DNA from: Streptomyces sp. G-G2 | GTDB lineage: Bacteria > Actinomycetota > Actinomycetes > Streptomycetales > Streptomycetaceae | Direction: 5' to 3' | DNA: 64,000 nucleotides | NCBI RefSeq assembly: GCF_030063135.1 | Contig: NZ_JASISO010000012.1 | Span: 104,192-168,191, forward strand | In this document: piece by piece, positions 63,050 to 64,000 of the stretch | How positions within the stretch are numbered: the first letter of the stretch is position 1 | Layout of the letters: each line of letters starts with the position of its first letter | Notes under the pieces: model-generated | What the model was told of the DNA's origin: nothing | The model's database searches: none | The model's input: the letters and a program-made list of their open reading frames with translations, nothing else | Program-made: the position numbers and the translations under genes

Positions 63050-63877
63050 ATGACCACCACCCTGCGGCCGTCCGCGCCGCTCCAGCAGACCCCGGCCGGG
63101 GCGCGCTCGCGCCCGTACGAGATCCGGGTCAACAGCAGGCGCGTCGGCTCCCTGCTGCTGACCTCGGACGAACCCCTCGGCGCCTTCGTGTCCGGAGCGA
63201 TCCAGGACCTTCTCGTCGACGAGGGGGACCGGCGCCGGGGCCGCGCCACGGTGGCGGCGCTCGCCGCCGAGGAGGTGCTGCGCTCCTGGGGCTGCCGCCG
63301 GGTGGCGGTCTCCGTCCCGGCGGAAGCGGCGGGCGGACCGGAACTGGCCGGGATCCTCGGCTACGCCCGGACCGGCCGGAACATGGTCAAGGACCTCACG
63401 GACGCCCCGCCGCCGCTCCCCGAGGGAGTGACCGGGCGCCCGATGACCGCGGGGGAGTACGCGCCCTGGCTGGCCGAAGCCGTCGTCCGGTACGCCGGGT
63501 CGTGGCAGGCCCGGGGCCTCTCCCCGGAGGCGGCGCTCGCGAAGTCCACCGCCTCCCACGCCGCCGAACTGCCCCAGGGGCCGGACACGCCCGGTGTGGA
63601 CCTCCTGGTCCTGGAAGCGGCCGGGGCGCCCGCCGGGCACATCTGGATCGGGCGGGTGGCCGGGCAGGCGTACGTCTTCGACGTCGAGGTGGCCGCCGGA
63701 CAGCGCGGCCAGGGCCGCGGCCGCTCCCTCATGCTGCTCGCCGAGAAGGCCGTCCGCGCGGCCGGACTGACCACCCTCGGCCTGCACGTCCTCGCGGGCA
63801 ACACCCCGGCGGAGCGCCTGTACGAGTCGCTCGGCTACCGCACGGTCCGGACCAACTTCGCCAAGGAACTCCTCTAG
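63050..63877 (+). CDS. GNAT N-acetyltransferase, tandem-domain type
   Basis: A 275-residue protein with two GNAT-like halves. The second has the intact acetyl-CoA loop VAAGQRGQGRGRSLMLLAEK and TLGLHVLAGNTPAERLYESL, followed by GYRTVRTNFAKELL; the first (IQDLLVDEGDRRRGRATVAA) is degenerate. The substrate is unknown. No SD is clear at the ATG, which lies 86 bp after pabC. Confidence 0.85.
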   Translation: MTTTLRPSAPLQQTPAGARSRPYEIRVNSRRVGSLLLTSDEPLGAFVSGAIQDLLVDEGDRRRGRATVAALAAEEVLRSWGCRRVAVSVPAEAAGGPELAGILGYARTGRNMVKDLTDAPPPLPEGVTGRPMTAGEYAPWLAEAVVRYAGSWQARGLSPEAALAKSTASHAAELPQGPDTPGVDLLVLEAAGAPAGHIWIGRVAGQAYVFDVEVAAGQRGQGRGRSLMLLAEKAVRAAGLTTLGLHVLAGNTPAERLYESLGYRTVRTNFAKELL

Positions 63878-63906
63878 ATGAATGAGTCCAAGGGGTGTCG
63901 TCGCGG

Positions 63907-64000
63907 TCAGTGATCGTAGGCGGTCAGTGACCGCTTGACGGGTTGCCCCGTCTTGTCGTTGAACCAGATCGCGGCGGTTAACGCCAGGATGCGGAAGAGG
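63907..64000 (-). CDS. Transposase C-terminal fragment at the window edge
   Basis: The minus-strand frame reads LFRILALTAAIWFNDKTGQP then VKRSLTAYDH and stops at 63907. This matches the ends of IS982/IS5-type transposases that I recall. Only 31 codons are inside the window, so it may be intact or a remnant. It lies 30 bp past the GNAT stop. Confidence 0.6.
   Translation of the reverse strand, partial: LFRILALTAAIWFNDKTGQPVKRSLTAYDH

Overview
The window is a stretch of actinobacterial chromosome, almost certainly from a Streptomyces species. The DNA is very GC-rich, third codon positions are nearly all G or C, GTG starts are common, many genes appear leaderless, and start/stop overlaps of the ATGA/GTGA type are frequent. 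The order of housekeeping genes (infC-rpmI-rplT, pheST, argCJBDR, argG, argH) is, from memory, the order found in the core of Streptomyces chromosomes. No rRNA operon, prophage, complete insertion sequence or CRISPR array is present.

Layout. 1-4.4 kb: a PLP aldolase/racemase-like gene cut by the window edge, a membrane protein paired with a mycosin-type subtilase, an SseB-domain protein and a DUF1844 protein. 4.4-12.4 kb: the translation block, namely infC (AUC start behind a long leader that contains an intrinsic terminator), rpmI, rplT, a SpoU-type RNA methyltransferase, an orphan PAS histidine kinase and pheS-pheT. 12.5-25.5 kb: an accessory and regulatory block with a SpoIIE-type phosphatase, an HTH-TPR regulator with a 23-bp palindrome, a Nudix hydrolase, a 3-hydroxyacyl-CoA dehydrogenase, a GHL10-type glycosidase-like protein, a divergent EamA transporter/MocR pair, a phosphatase-fold protein without catalytic histidines, a secreted chitin-binding-domain protein, an HTH-less LysR sensor domain opposite a DUF5997 gene, and a rifampicin monooxygenase (rox) preceded by a rifamycin-associated element.

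25.7-36 kb: arginine biosynthesis. argC-argJ-argB-argD-argR form one tightly overlapping operon behind an ARG-box promoter, and argG has its own ARG-box promoter with argH behind it. An L,D-transpeptidase-like protein, a flavin-fold oxidase and a TIGR04222-like membrane protein lie between. 36-45 kb: a TetR/MFS efflux pair with a perfect operator palindrome, a beta-helical membrane protein, PlsC, a glycerophosphodiesterase, a small sigma factor, two GNAT enzymes, two small membrane proteins and a decayed HAD phosphatase gene.

45-56.5 kb: sulfur and cobalamin functions. The methionine importer metN-metI-metQ lies behind a short leader ORF ending Arg-Cys-Met-Cys-Arg-Met, a likely cysteine/methionine attenuator. 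Cobalamin genes follow: cobL, a BluB-CobT fusion and a siroheme synthase/CobA fusion whose C-terminus is truncated. B12 and methionine metabolism are linked, so the neighbourhood makes sense. 56.5-64 kb: a tail-anchored Ser/Thr kinase, a small membrane protein, an APH-fold kinase, a zinc-ribbon protein, five tRNA genes on the minus strand (Gly, Cys, three Val), pabB-pabC, another GNAT protein and the 3' end of a transposase gene at the right edge.
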